Shown: positions 52,870 through 60,945, counted from the stretch's first letter. The stretch is 64,000 nucleotides of DNA from Bacteroides fragilis (GCF_019583405.1 NZ_SZUU01000001.1:496001-560000), one strand, 5' to 3'. The notes: generated from the sequence alone by a model not told the origin. A program made the numbers and translations.

Positions 52870-53772
52870 ATGGAAGACATTATTGAAGTAAAACAAGCAG
52901 AAATGCTACAGGCGATTAACCGAAGTGAGGTTGATATGCAGATTGCCACAGCAAAGCAATATCCTCGTGATTTGCCAACCGTATTAAACAAGATTGAAAC
53001 GTATGCCACTATGGATACGGAAACCGCAGAGGATTGTTTCTACGCGCTTCGTCGCCAAGGTGCTGACGGCGGAATGCAAGTAATTGACGGGCTATCTGTC
53101 AGAATGGCCGAAATAATTGCCAGCGCGTGGGGAAACCTTCGTGTACAGACCCGTATAATCGGGAATGACGGCCGTTTTATCACTGCACAAGGTGTCTGCC
53201 ACGACTTGGAAACTAACGTTGCGGTGTCGAAAGAAGTAAAACGCCGTATAACCAACAAGTACGGCAAGACCTTCTCTGACGATATGCAAGTAGTAACTGG
53301 GAACGCGGCAGCTTCAATAGCCTTCCGCAACGCTGTACTTGCCGTTGTTCCGAAGGCCGTTACAAAGAAAATCATAGCCAATGTAAAGCAGGTTGCTTTA
53401 GGTCAAGCCATCGACTTGGAAACCGGGCGTCAGAACGCCATAGCTAATTTCGCAAAGGCTGGCGTTTCAGAACAAATGCTGTGCGAATACTTGGGTATCT
53501 CCAAACGCGAGGAAATCGACAAAGAAAAGCTGTTTGAATTGAAGGCGCTTTGGACGGCCATACGTGAGGGAACTACAACTGTTGACGAAACCTTCGTCAA
53601 GCCCCAGCAGGAGAAGAATGCCGCTGCCGAAGCACAGAAGAAAGCCGAAGAAGCGAAAGCCAAAGCCGCCGACGCCGCAAAACGTTCGACAGCCGCCAAG
53701 ACTGCTACGGCTCCGGCCAATGTTGACCCCGCTACAGGGGAAATCTTTAACAATGAAAATAAAAAAAAGTAA
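52870..53772 (+). CDS. Putative phage single-strand annealing protein
   Basis: 300 residues. The core (about residues 40-200) has ETAEDCFYALRRQGADGGMQVIDGLSVRMAEIIASAWGN and the NVAVSKEVKRRITNKYGKTFSDD and VVTGNAAASIAFRNAVLAVVPK segments; the C-terminal third is an Ala/Lys-rich helix (AEAQKKAEEAKAKAADAAKRS). It does not show obvious RecT, Erf or Redbeta signatures to the eye. Its place directly before a YqaJ exonuclease is the standard position of an annealing partner, and recurrent in phages of Bacteroides. Function inferred from context. Confidence 0.6.
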   Translation: MEDIIEVKQAEMLQAINRSEVDMQIATAKQYPRDLPTVLNKIETYATMDTETAEDCFYALRRQGADGGMQVIDGLSVRMAEIIASAWGNLRVQTRIIGNDGRFITAQGVCHDLETNVAVSKEVKRRITNKYGKTFSDDMQVVTGNAAASIAFRNAVLAVVPKAVTKKIIANVKQVALGQAIDLETGRQNAIANFAKAGVSEQMLCEYLGISKREEIDKEKLFELKALWTAIREGTTTVDETFVKPQQEKNAAAEAQKKAEEAKAKAADAAKRSTAAKTATAPANVDPATGEIFNNENKKK

Positions 53773-53808
53773 CCGCCCGCTTTTAAGCGGCATAATCCAA
53801 CAACAACA

Positions 53809-54087
53809 ATGAAAATAGAAGAAGTTAAACAACTTGCCGATGCTTGGCAGGAAGAAAGCAAAGAAAGTAGAGCAATCATGGTTATTGCCATTGAGACAAC
53901 CGAAGTGAATGAGGAACAATGTAAAGCTGAAACAATGTCCTACGTCAGCGGCCAAGCCCGCTTATGTAAAGAGGCGATGAAGGCTATCATAACCGACAGA
54001 AGCGAAGGGAATGCGCTTAGAACAATCATAAGCCACGCCAATTTGGAAGTTGCTATTGATAAACTAATGGCTATTGGAGGAAACTAA
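53809..54087 (+). CDS. Hypothetical protein between the annealing and exonuclease genes
   Basis: 92 residues, acidic and helical (MKIEEVKQLADAWQEESKESRA). No family recognised. It is preceded by the short CCGCTT/AAGCGG hairpin and by ataatccaacaacaaca, the recurrent leader, immediately before ATG. It ends 1 bp before the ATG of the exonuclease gene. Confidence 0.55.
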   Translation: MKIEEVKQLADAWQEESKESRAIMVIAIETTEVNEEQCKAETMSYVSGQARLCKEAMKAIITDRSEGNALRTIISHANLEVAIDKLMAIGGN

Positions 54088-54088
54088 T

Positions 54089-55060
54089 ATGAGTTACATC
54101 ATCGTAAAACCGAAAGACCGCCAAGAGTGGTTGAAGCACCGCGAAGCGGGCATTGGTTCATCAGAAGTTGGTACGATACTTGGGTTGAACCCGTTTGAAA
54201 CTCCTTATCAGCTTTGGAGAAGAAAGAAGGGGCTTGACGCTCCGAAGGTTGAAAACTTCGCAATGAAGGCCGGGCATTATCTTGAAGATGCAGTTTCCCT
54301 TTTCTATGCAGACGAAACCGGAAAGCAAATCATTAAAGCGTCTGCCGGTGATTGGCTGATAGTAAACAAGGAAAAGCAACACCTTCGCGTTTCTCCCGAC
54401 CGCACGTTTTGGATACCCGGACGGCCTAAAAGTGACCGTAATAAAGGCATCTTGGAATGTAAGACTACACAGATGGACGTAGAGAAGGAAAACTTGCCGA
54501 TGCATTGGTTTACCCAGCTTCAATATCAGCTTGGTGTTGCCGAACTCGAAGAAGGCGCGCTTGCATGGTTAGTTTCCGGGCGACAGTTTGACTTTGCCGA
54601 CATCGCTTTTGATAAAGAATACTTTGATTGGACGGTTGAGCAGGTAGACAAGTTTTGGGTTGATAATATCCAAGGGAACCAGGAACCCGCACTGATTAAC
54701 GTTGATGATATTCTTTTGAAGAACCCGCGCCATGTCATCGGTAAAGTGATAGAGGCTGACGAACAGCTTGCAAAGGATTGTTCCGAACTCAAAATCATCA
54801 AGGACGAACTTAATGACCTCACCGCGAAGAAAGAAGAACTTGAAAGCAATATCAAGATGTTCATGGGCGATGCCGAAGCACTTGCCATCAACGTGAAGGA
54901 TTACGGGAAGAAAGGCGGTGCCTGCAAAGTTCTTGCAACTTGGAAAGCTGCCAAGGATAGCGAGAAATTTGACGCAAACCGTTTCGCCGACGAAAACCCC
55001 GATTTATACGCAAAGTATTTAGTCAGCAAACCGGGTTCCCGCCGCTTCCTGATGAAGTAG
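54089..55060 (+). CDS. YqaJ-like viral recombination exonuclease
   Basis: 323 residues from ATG 54089 (MSYIIVKPKDRQEWLKHRE); an earlier TTG would overlap the previous gene. The RxxGIGSSE motif (HREAGIGSSEVGTILGLNP), the SPDRTFW metal Asp, and ILECKTTQMD (ExK) identify a PD-(D/E)xK exonuclease of the YqaJ type. The C-terminal 100 residues form a coiled coil (DLTAKKEELESNIKMF). It resects double-stranded DNA to single strands for annealing by the upstream partner. Confidence 0.9.
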   Translation: MSYIIVKPKDRQEWLKHREAGIGSSEVGTILGLNPFETPYQLWRRKKGLDAPKVENFAMKAGHYLEDAVSLFYADETGKQIIKASAGDWLIVNKEKQHLRVSPDRTFWIPGRPKSDRNKGILECKTTQMDVEKENLPMHWFTQLQYQLGVAELEEGALAWLVSGRQFDFADIAFDKEYFDWTVEQVDKFWVDNIQGNQEPALINVDDILLKNPRHVIGKVIEADEQLAKDCSELKIIKDELNDLTAKKEELESNIKMFMGDAEALAINVKDYGKKGGACKVLATWKAAKDSEKFDANRFADENPDLYAKYLVSKPGSRRFLMK

Positions 55061-55061
55061 T

Positions 55062-55277
55062 ATGTACGTTATCAGCAACAAGCAGTTAGAGGACATTCAA
55101 ACGTTTCTCGCTGCCTTTAAAAGCATCCCGGCGCAAGATAACAGAATGTTCAATCTTCAACGCCGGGCTGGTATAACAATAAAAAAGCTGGCTAAAGCCC
55201 AGCAAATTAGTAACGAACAATTAAAATGTATTCAAGATGAAAGAAAAATTGGAAATTCAGAGAGCAAACGCGATTAA
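55062..55277 (+). CDS. Small hypothetical protein
   Basis: 71 residues, helical, no known family. Starts 1 bp after the exonuclease stop and its 3' end overlaps the next gene start (55237) by 41 bp in a different frame. Confidence 0.45.
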   Translation: MYVISNKQLEDIQTFLAAFKSIPAQDNRMFNLQRRAGITIKKLAKAQQISNEQLKCIQDERKIGNSESKRD

Positions 55278-55782
55278 CGCATACAATAAGGCTGACGAAA
55301 ACGGCAAGCAGTTATTGAAAGACCTTTTCGGAGAAGAAGCGTTCAACTTCAACTATAAAGACGTAAATTCCTACGAGCGCGCTTGCGCCGTTATCGGGGA
55401 AGAACCCGTTGACTTTGAGGAACTGAACGACACATTGGAAAGCAACGGTTTTGAGCCGCTTTCTGCACACGAAATCGCTTACAAGAAGTTAGCTACCATC
55501 GCAAAGGCTCTTAACCTTGGCTGGCGTCCTAATTGGGCAAACTTCGACGAATACAAGTATTACCCTTGGTTTGACCTTGAAAAGAAAGAAGCTCCCGCTG
55601 GTGTTGGTAGTGCGAGCAACGGTGCCGGACTTGGTGTGTCGGTTTTGGACTCGGACGACGTTGCCTCGAACTCGAGCGCGACCTACGGGGGTGCCCTTGC
55701 TTCCGAAAGTCGAGAAATCGCAATCTATTTCGGCAAGCAGTTTGCCGAAATTTGGCAAGATTACCTTTTGCCTACAAGATAA
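55237..55782 (+). CDS. Phage protein with a possibly hypervariable C-terminal region
   Basis: 181 residues. The N-terminal two-thirds contain conserved-looking segments (LLKDLFGEEAFNFNYKDVNSYERACAV, EIAYKKLATIAKALNLGW, FDEYKYYPWFDL). Residues about 125-155 are almost only Ala, Ser, Asp, Asn, Gly, Val and Thr (GVGSASNGAGLGVSV, LDSDDVASNSSATYGG); the C-terminus ALASESREIAIYFGKQFAEIW is conserved-looking. Function unknown. My recollection is that paralogues in other Bacteroides elements differ mainly in the middle region, which suggests a variable-protein role. Confidence 0.5.
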   Translation: MKEKLEIQRANAINAYNKADENGKQLLKDLFGEEAFNFNYKDVNSYERACAVIGEEPVDFEELNDTLESNGFEPLSAHEIAYKKLATIAKALNLGWRPNWANFDEYKYYPWFDLEKKEAPAGVGSASNGAGLGVSVLDSDDVASNSSATYGGALASESREIAIYFGKQFAEIWQDYLLPTR

Positions 55783-55795
55783 CTCATTATTAACC

Positions 55796-55818
55796 GGGTG
55801 CGGGCTATTCCTGCACCC
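55796..55818 (+). other. Hairpin before the coiled-coil gene
   Basis: 9-bp stem (gggtgcggg / cctgcaccc, one wobble) with a 5-nt loop, ending 15 bp before ATG 55834. It is one of three hairpins that lie directly upstream of leader-like A/C-rich starts. Confidence 0.65.
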
Positions 55819-55833
55819 ATAAATTCAATCAAT

Positions 55834-56289
55834 ATGTTAGATAAAGTTTTGGGTCAGGAATACACTGACAAAGATGAACGGTACAACTACCTTCGCGACA
55901 ACTGCGATTGCATGGAGGAATTGGATTACACCAAGGAATTAAGCAAGGAAAGACGCGATGAATTGAAGGAAACCCTTGTTGACAAGAACATTCAGTTGCG
56001 CGACGTTCGTGCGGATAAACGTGCGGCTGATGAAATCTACAAGGAGCAAGACAAGGCTTACAAAAACCAAATCAAGCACCTGGAAGAAGAAAACGGGGAA
56101 ATAGCGAAAACTCTCAAAGAGAAGGCCGAATTTGTGAGAGAAAATTGCTTCAAGTTCATTGACGAAAAAACCAAGTCAGTTGGCTATTACGACGGTGAAG
56201 GAATACTACGCTACAGCCGCCCATTGCGCCCGGACGAACGTCAAGGAACAATTCAAATGGAAATTCGCCGTACCGGGACAGAAGGCTAA
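55834..56289 (+). CDS. Coiled-coil hypothetical phage protein
   Basis: 151 residues from ATG 55834 (MLDKVLGQEYTDKD). The central 80 residues are a long charged coiled coil (ELSKERRDELKETLVDKNIQLRD, KQIKHLEEENGEIAKTL-like). No family recognised. It is the next cistron after the possibly variable protein and the hairpin. Confidence 0.55.
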   Translation: MLDKVLGQEYTDKDERYNYLRDNCDCMEELDYTKELSKERRDELKETLVDKNIQLRDVRADKRAADEIYKEQDKAYKNQIKHLEEENGEIAKTLKEKAEFVRENCFKFIDEKTKSVGYYDGEGILRYSRPLRPDERQGTIQMEIRRTGTEG

Positions 56290-56325
56290 AGAAATCAAGT
56301 TATTCACTTTTAATCAATTAATTTT

Positions 56326-57078
56326 ATGGAAACTAAAGAAATCAAATCAGAGATTAAGAAACAAGTTGCAGAAATGTTGGCAAATGGCCTTCCTTCCCAA
56401 TGTGGTGAAATCGTTATTCGCGAAGGAAAAGCAATGGAAGTTCGTGAACCCGTTAAAGTTGGTATTTCCGGCACGCTCGATGCTCCCGCCCGTTGGTTGG
56501 AAACTCGTATGCGTCTTGGGTTGGTTAATCAAGGAGCGAACCACGTGCTTGTAGACCGCGAGCACCTTACTATTACATTGCAGTGCAACGAAAACAATCA
56601 CTACGGTAGCAAAATTTCCGGTTCTCTGATTGTTTCCCCAGAGTTTAGACGCTTCGGTATCAATGAAGGCGAATACATTACCAACTTTGAAATGGCAGAG
56701 TTATTCAAGATGAACCGTTCGCACTTCGAAACAAAAGCCGTTGCCATGAAGCTGGTTACTGAATTGCAGAATTTCCGTGCGAAGGTTGACAAGGAAATCG
56801 AGAAGTCAGATAACAACAGAGGTGACAAACGCTTGCTGATAAATCAAGTCGTTCAGTCTAATTTGCCGGAGGCTTTCAACTTGCACATTCCTATCTTCAA
56901 GGGAACCCCAAAACAGACTGTCAACGTAGAAGTCTACATCAACCCGTCGGACTTCTCTTGTACTCTTGTCTCTGCTGATGCAAACGACTTGCTCGAAGAT
57001 ATGCGCGACAGCCAAATGGATGCAGTTCTTTCCCGCATCAGGGAAGTTTGCCCGGACATTGTAATCATCGAACAATAA
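56326..57078 (+). CDS. Hypothetical phage protein
   Basis: 250 residues, no signal peptide or membrane helix. N-terminal helix, then a beta-rich middle (VLVDREHLTITLQCNENNHYGSKISGSLIV), FEMAELFKMNRSHFETKA, and a beta-rich C-terminus. The middle region faintly recalls DUF2303 (YfdQ) proteins, but this is only an impression. By position it belongs to the replication/recombination operon. Confidence 0.45.
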   Translation: METKEIKSEIKKQVAEMLANGLPSQCGEIVIREGKAMEVREPVKVGISGTLDAPARWLETRMRLGLVNQGANHVLVDREHLTITLQCNENNHYGSKISGSLIVSPEFRRFGINEGEYITNFEMAELFKMNRSHFETKAVAMKLVTELQNFRAKVDKEIEKSDNNRGDKRLLINQVVQSNLPEAFNLHIPIFKGTPKQTVNVEVYINPSDFSCTLVSADANDLLEDMRDSQMDAVLSRIREVCPDIVIIEQ

Positions 57079-57086
57079 GTTTAACC

Positions 57087-57120
57087 ATGCCCCGCTTTCC
57101 TTTCCCGGTCAGCGGGGCAT
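57087..57120 (+). other. Hairpin before the Cys-rich small gene
   Basis: Perfect 10-bp arms atgccccgct and agcggggcat with a 14-nt loop, followed directly by aatccacaacaacaaatt and the ATG of the next gene (57139). Confidence 0.75.
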
Positions 57121-57138
57121 AATCCACAACAACAAATT

Positions 57139-57318
57139 ATGAATAGCAGAAAAAGAAGAAGAAACAAGTCATGGGATAGAAGAATTGGTTGCGGGTATTG
57201 CGCCCATGAAAATAGTTGCTGTAAACGCCGTTCTTACATGAGAGGCAAAAGATACCCGCTTGGTACAAGATATTTAGCTTTATCCTGCAGAAATTTTAAA
57301 CTTGATGCAAATGTATGA
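57139..57318 (+). CDS. 59-residue basic Cys-rich protein
   Basis: Begins MNSRKRRRNKSWDRRIG with eight Arg and Lys in the first 15 residues, then CGYCAHENSCCKRRS, a CxxC-N5-CC arrangement, and a later Cys. It looks like a tiny zinc-binding or nucleic-acid-binding protein. Its tail overlaps the helicase start. Too short for family assignment. Confidence 0.5.
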   Translation: MNSRKRRRNKSWDRRIGCGYCAHENSCCKRRSYMRGKRYPLGTRYLALSCRNFKLDANV

Positions 57319-58465
57319 ATTAAGAGATTATCAGAAGAACGCCAGCGATGCGGCAATACGCTTCTTTTCTTCGCCTATCAAGAACAACGCCATAATGGTG
57401 TTGCCAACGGGAAGCGGGAAAAGTCTTGTAATTGCTGATATTGCCTACCGTTTGGGTGAACCCGTTGTTATATTCCAGCCTTCCGCCGAAATACTTGAAC
57501 AGAACTTCGGAAAGCTGCAAAGCTATGGCGTGTGGGATTGCTCAATCTTTTCAGCCTCTTTCAATTCAAAAAAAATCAGCCGGATTACGTTTGCCACCAT
57601 CGGAAGCGTGAAGAACAACAAACATCTTTTTGCCCGGTTCCGCTATGCCATTATCGACGAATGTCACTATGTTAATTCCGAAGAAGGAATGTACGCTGAC
57701 TTCATCAATACAATTCAATGCAAGGTTCTTGGATTAACGGCAACGCCTTACCGTCTATATTCAAATCAATTTTATGGCTCTATGCTGCGTTTCCTCACCC
57801 GTACCAAACCGCGCGTCTTTTCCCAACTAATTTATCATATACAGATAAAAACGCTGTTAGAGGCCGGATATTTGGCTCATTTGAACTATTACCGTCTTAG
57901 TGTGGTAGATACTTCAAAATTAAGGATTAACAGCACAGGTGCAGACTATACAGATGCCAGCGTTCGCCGCCATTATAAGGAGATTGGATTTGCTGCGCAT
58001 CTTGAAAATATCGTCCGGCGATTACTCGTTGCGGGACGCACTTCTATTCTCGTGTTCACCCGGTTTGTAGAAGAAGCTGAATACCTTGTACGAATGATTG
58101 GCGGTTGTTCGGCTGTAGTTAGCAGCAAAATGCCAAAGGAAAAACGAAGGATGATACTTTCTTCATTCAAGGCCGGGAAAATCAATGTAGTGGCAAATGT
58201 GGGTGTCTTAACGACGGGTTTTGATTACCCGGAGCTTGACACTATCGTACTTGCACGCCCTACAATGTCACTTGCTCTTTATTATCAAATGGTAGGCCGC
58301 GCAATACGTCCTTGCCCAAACAAGCAAGGCTGGATTGTCGATTTGTGTCGGAATTATGACCGCTTCGGGCGGGTTGATGACTTGAACCTGGTAGAAACTT
58401 CTCCCGGTATATGGGCTGTGTTTAGTGGTAGCAGGCAACTTACTAATGTTTACTTTAAAAAATAG
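57305..58465 (+). CDS. Superfamily 2 DNA helicase
   Basis: About 387 residues (start at ATG 57305 or 57311; MYELRDYQKNA begins the Q-region). Walker A LPTGSGKSLVI, DECH box (IIDECHY), GLTATPYR, ILVFTRF, NVGVLTTGFDYPELD and MVGRAIRPC are all visible. It resembles the phage type SF2 helicases (such as DEAD/DEAH-like proteins of phage replication modules). It precedes the initiator gene, so it may open or remodel the origin region. Overlaps the Cys-rich gene by 14 bp. Confidence 0.85.
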   Translation: MQMYELRDYQKNASDAAIRFFSSPIKNNAIMVLPTGSGKSLVIADIAYRLGEPVVIFQPSAEILEQNFGKLQSYGVWDCSIFSASFNSKKISRITFATIGSVKNNKHLFARFRYAIIDECHYVNSEEGMYADFINTIQCKVLGLTATPYRLYSNQFYGSMLRFLTRTKPRVFSQLIYHIQIKTLLEAGYLAHLNYYRLSVVDTSKLRINSTGADYTDASVRRHYKEIGFAAHLENIVRRLLVAGRTSILVFTRFVEEAEYLVRMIGGCSAVVSSKMPKEKRRMILSSFKAGKINVVANVGVLTTGFDYPELDTIVLARPTMSLALYYQMVGRAIRPCPNKQGWIVDLCRNYDRFGRVDDLNLVETSPGIWAVFSGSRQLTNVYFKK

Positions 58466-58468
58466 GCT

Positions 58469-59422
58469 ATGGACGGTTGGATAAAATTATACAGAAAGAT
58501 TACGGAAAACCCTCTTTACTTTTCGGAGGCGTTCACCCGTTTACAGGCTTGGATTGACTTGCTTATTATCGCTAACCATGATGAGAGTTACATCTATATT
58601 CGCGGAAATAAGGTTGAAATTAAGCGCGGTCAAATTGCCAAGACGCAAGACACTTTGGCGGAACGTTGGAAGTGGTCGCGCGGGAAAGTTTTACGCTTCT
58701 TAGATGAACTTCAAAAAAGCGGGCAGATAGTACAACAGAAAAGCAAGCTAATTACTTTAATATCAATAGTTAATTACGAGCTTTACCAATGTGGTAGTAC
58801 AACAGAAAGTACATCAAACGGTACAACAAATAATACATCAGATAGTACAACAGACGAACCACAGACGGTACAACAGAAAGGACAACAGATAGGTCAACAG
58901 ACGGACGTAAACAAGAATGTTAAGAAGAATAATATATTATCTCGTAAACTCGATAATATTTCTTCTCCCCCTAAAGGGGAAGAAGCCTTAATGCCCGCGC
59001 CCGCGAGCAAGGAGGCTGACCCTAAAACGGAAGATGAAGAACTTATACAGCCGGAACCCGCCCAAAAGAAAAAGCCTTTGCCTGCTAAAAAAATCGCGGA
59101 TATGTGGAATACCACTTGCACGAGCTATCCGAAAATATTCACGCTATCCGAAGCCCGTAAAAACAAAATTCGCATCCGGGTTGAAGAAATGGGCGGAATT
59201 GAGAAGGCCATGCCCATAATGCAAACCATCTTCAAGAAAATGCAGGAAAGCAAGTTTCTCAAAGGTGAAAGCAAACGAGGCTGGAAGGCTTCTTTTGATT
59301 GGGTTTTTGAGAATGCCAAGAATTGGGTGAAGGTTTGGGAAGGCAACTATGACGAAAAGAAAGACGGTTCCCCAGCACCGGAAGAACCGAAGAAACGCAA
59401 CTATGACGAAAAGATTTTCTGA
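58469..59422 (+). CDS. Phage replication initiator with internal iterons
   Basis: 317 residues. The N-terminal 110 residues form a winged-helix DNA-binding domain of the phage replisome-organiser type (MDGWIKLYRKITENPLYFSE, then LAERWKWSRGKVLRFLDELQKSGQIV). Residues about 110-145 are a Thr/Ser/Gln-rich linker coded by DNA repeats (see the repeat feature). The C-terminal part (ADMWNTTCTSYPKIFTL) resembles DnaD-like proteins. It lies just before the helicase loader, as in lambda O/P-type modules. Confidence 0.82.
   Translation: MDGWIKLYRKITENPLYFSEAFTRLQAWIDLLIIANHDESYIYIRGNKVEIKRGQIAKTQDTLAERWKWSRGKVLRFLDELQKSGQIVQQKSKLITLISIVNYELYQCGSTTESTSNGTTNNTSDSTTDEPQTVQQKGQQIGQQTDVNKNVKKNNILSRKLDNISSPPKGEEALMPAPASKEADPKTEDEELIQPEPAQKKKPLPAKKIADMWNTTCTSYPKIFTLSEARKNKIRIRVEEMGGIEKAMPIMQTIFKKMQESKFLKGESKRGWKASFDWVFENAKNWVKVWEGNYDEKKDGSPAPEEPKKRNYDEKIF
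58729..58902 (+). repeat. 12-bp iteron array, probable phage replication origin
   Basis: A tandem array of nine units runs from 58796 to 58902, consensus (A/G)GTACAACAGA(A/C); unit starts are 58796, 58808, 58820, 58832, 58844, 58856, 58867, 58879 and 58891. The unit at 58856-58866 has 11 bp, after which the reading frame relative to the repeat changes (STTE-type becomes VQQK/GQQI), yet the DNA repeat continues. An isolated copy lies at 58729-58740. The array lies in the linker of the replication initiator gene. Confidence 0.8.
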
Positions 59423-59424
59423 TT

Positions 59425-60159
59425 ATGGAGCCGCAGAAGTTTGATGCCTATTACAGTTCGCTAAAAAAGCAGTGGGAAAAGCGAACGAAGGGAACGTTTG
59501 ACAACCTTGCCAATGAAGCTGTTTTCAAACAGCACGCTGACTTGGTGATTGGAGCCGGGAATGTTCAACTTGCGAATGAAAACAAGACCTTCGTCATTGA
59601 CAATAATAACCGGACGCTTTTGCGTTTTCTCCTGCTTTATTTCAACGGGCAAAAAGAAGCGGAAAGCGTTTTCCCTGATAGAGAATACAAGTTGCACAAG
59701 AGCCTTATAATTTGCGGTGATGTAGGCGTTGGAAAGACGCTTATCATGCAGGCATTTTCCGAATATCTGAAAATGACCGGGAACCCGAACGCCTTTCATA
59801 ACGTATCAGTTACGCAGATGATAAACTACTTCAAGCAACATGAACATCTTGACTTGTACACCTACAACGAGGCGAACCGGAAGGGATTTGACGGATGCCA
59901 GCCCGAAAACCTTTGTCTCAATGATGTAGGGCTGCAAACTGCCCAGCATTTCGGTCAGGACACAAAGCAATTGATAATGGACTTCTTTCACGCTCGGACG
60001 GAAGTGTACAATCAATATCGGGTAAAGACCCATGTAACAACAAATATGTCACCATCTGAAATAAAAGACTATTTCAGCAACGACGAATACGGGCGACTGG
60101 TTGATAGGCTAAAATTTTATAACATAATTCACATGGATGGCGAAAGCCGAAGAAAATAA
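59425..60159 (+). CDS. DnaC/IstB-like helicase loader ATPase
   Basis: 244 residues. AAA+ domain with Walker A LIICGDVGVGKTLIMQAFSEYL and a sensor-type TTNMS motif (HVTTNMSPSEIKDYF). NLCLNDVGLQT stands at the Walker B position, with Asp. It loads the host replicative helicase at the origin. It starts 2 bp after the initiator stop. Confidence 0.85.
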   Translation: MEPQKFDAYYSSLKKQWEKRTKGTFDNLANEAVFKQHADLVIGAGNVQLANENKTFVIDNNNRTLLRFLLLYFNGQKEAESVFPDREYKLHKSLIICGDVGVGKTLIMQAFSEYLKMTGNPNAFHNVSVTQMINYFKQHEHLDLYTYNEANRKGFDGCQPENLCLNDVGLQTAQHFGQDTKQLIMDFFHARTEVYNQYRVKTHVTTNMSPSEIKDYFSNDEYGRLVDRLKFYNIIHMDGESRRK

Positions 60160-60180
60160 AAACTTTAATCCACAACAACA

Positions 60181-60945
60181 ATGGAAGAAAACTTAAAAAA
60201 ACAATTAACCGAATGGGCAAATCAGTACGAAACGCCCGATTTTGTAAAGAGTGACCCGGTGCAGTTTCCGCGCCGTTTCAAATTGCTGCAGGACATTGAA
60301 GTCAGCGCGTTTATTACCGCTTGGCTTTCGTTTGGAAGGCGCGAAGCGATTATTGAAGCCGCTGAACAAGTGCATGAGTACATGGGAGAAAGCCCGTACA
60401 AGTACATCATGGAAAAGCAGTACAATGACTTCATGGATTGCGATGCCTTGACACTTTATCGCTTCTATTCATGGCATGATTTCTACTGCCTTTGTGACCG
60501 CCTACATGACCTTTATACGGCCTACAATTCGATGTATATGTATATGACTACTATGCTGATTACCCGTAAAACAAGCGACAGTGAAACATTCCTGCGCCCG
60601 TTGATAGACTTCTTTGGAGAATGTTACGGAATACCCTGCACCCTTATGTCATCCTGCAAACGCCTCTGTATGTTTCTTCGCTGGATGATACGCACTGATA
60701 GCCCGGTTGATTTAGGTCTTTGGCTGAACTTCACCCCGAAGAAGCTAATTATGCCAATAGATACCCATGTTCACCGCGTAGCTTTGGAACTTGGAATTAT
60801 CTCACGTAAAAGCAACGATTTTGTCGCGGCTGTAGAGATTACCAAGGCGATGTCAGAAGTGTTCAGAAACGACCCCGTTCGTGGCGATTTCGCAATGTTC
60901 GGGTACGGTGTTAATCATCCGGCAAAGAAAGGAGGCGCAAAATGA
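60181..60945 (+). CDS. DUF2400/TIGR02757 protein (HhH-GPD glycosylase-like)
   Basis: 254 residues, no signal sequence. DVEVSAFITAWLSFGRR-like N-terminal region (EVSAFITAWLSFGRREAI), PLIDFFGECYGIPCTLMSSCKRLCMFLRWMIRTDSPVDLG and LIMPIDTHVHRVALELGI followed by DPVRGDFAMFGYGV match TIGR02757. The fold is related to helix-hairpin-helix DNA glycosylases, but activity has not been established. Preceded by the recurrent leader (60165-60180), it overlaps the methyltransferase start by 4 bp. A phage-encoded copy in this setting is unusual. Confidence 0.85.
   Translation: MEENLKKQLTEWANQYETPDFVKSDPVQFPRRFKLLQDIEVSAFITAWLSFGRREAIIEAAEQVHEYMGESPYKYIMEKQYNDFMDCDALTLYRFYSWHDFYCLCDRLHDLYTAYNSMYMYMTTMLITRKTSDSETFLRPLIDFFGECYGIPCTLMSSCKRLCMFLRWMIRTDSPVDLGLWLNFTPKKLIMPIDTHVHRVALELGIISRKSNDFVAAVEITKAMSEVFRNDPVRGDFAMFGYGVNHPAKKGGAK

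Noticed and set aside
55796..56289. Reverse transcriptase or template repeat for a diversity-generating element
   Set aside because: No RT motif (YxDD) or near-duplicate of the Ala/Ser/Asp-rich DNA was found in the visible phage genes.
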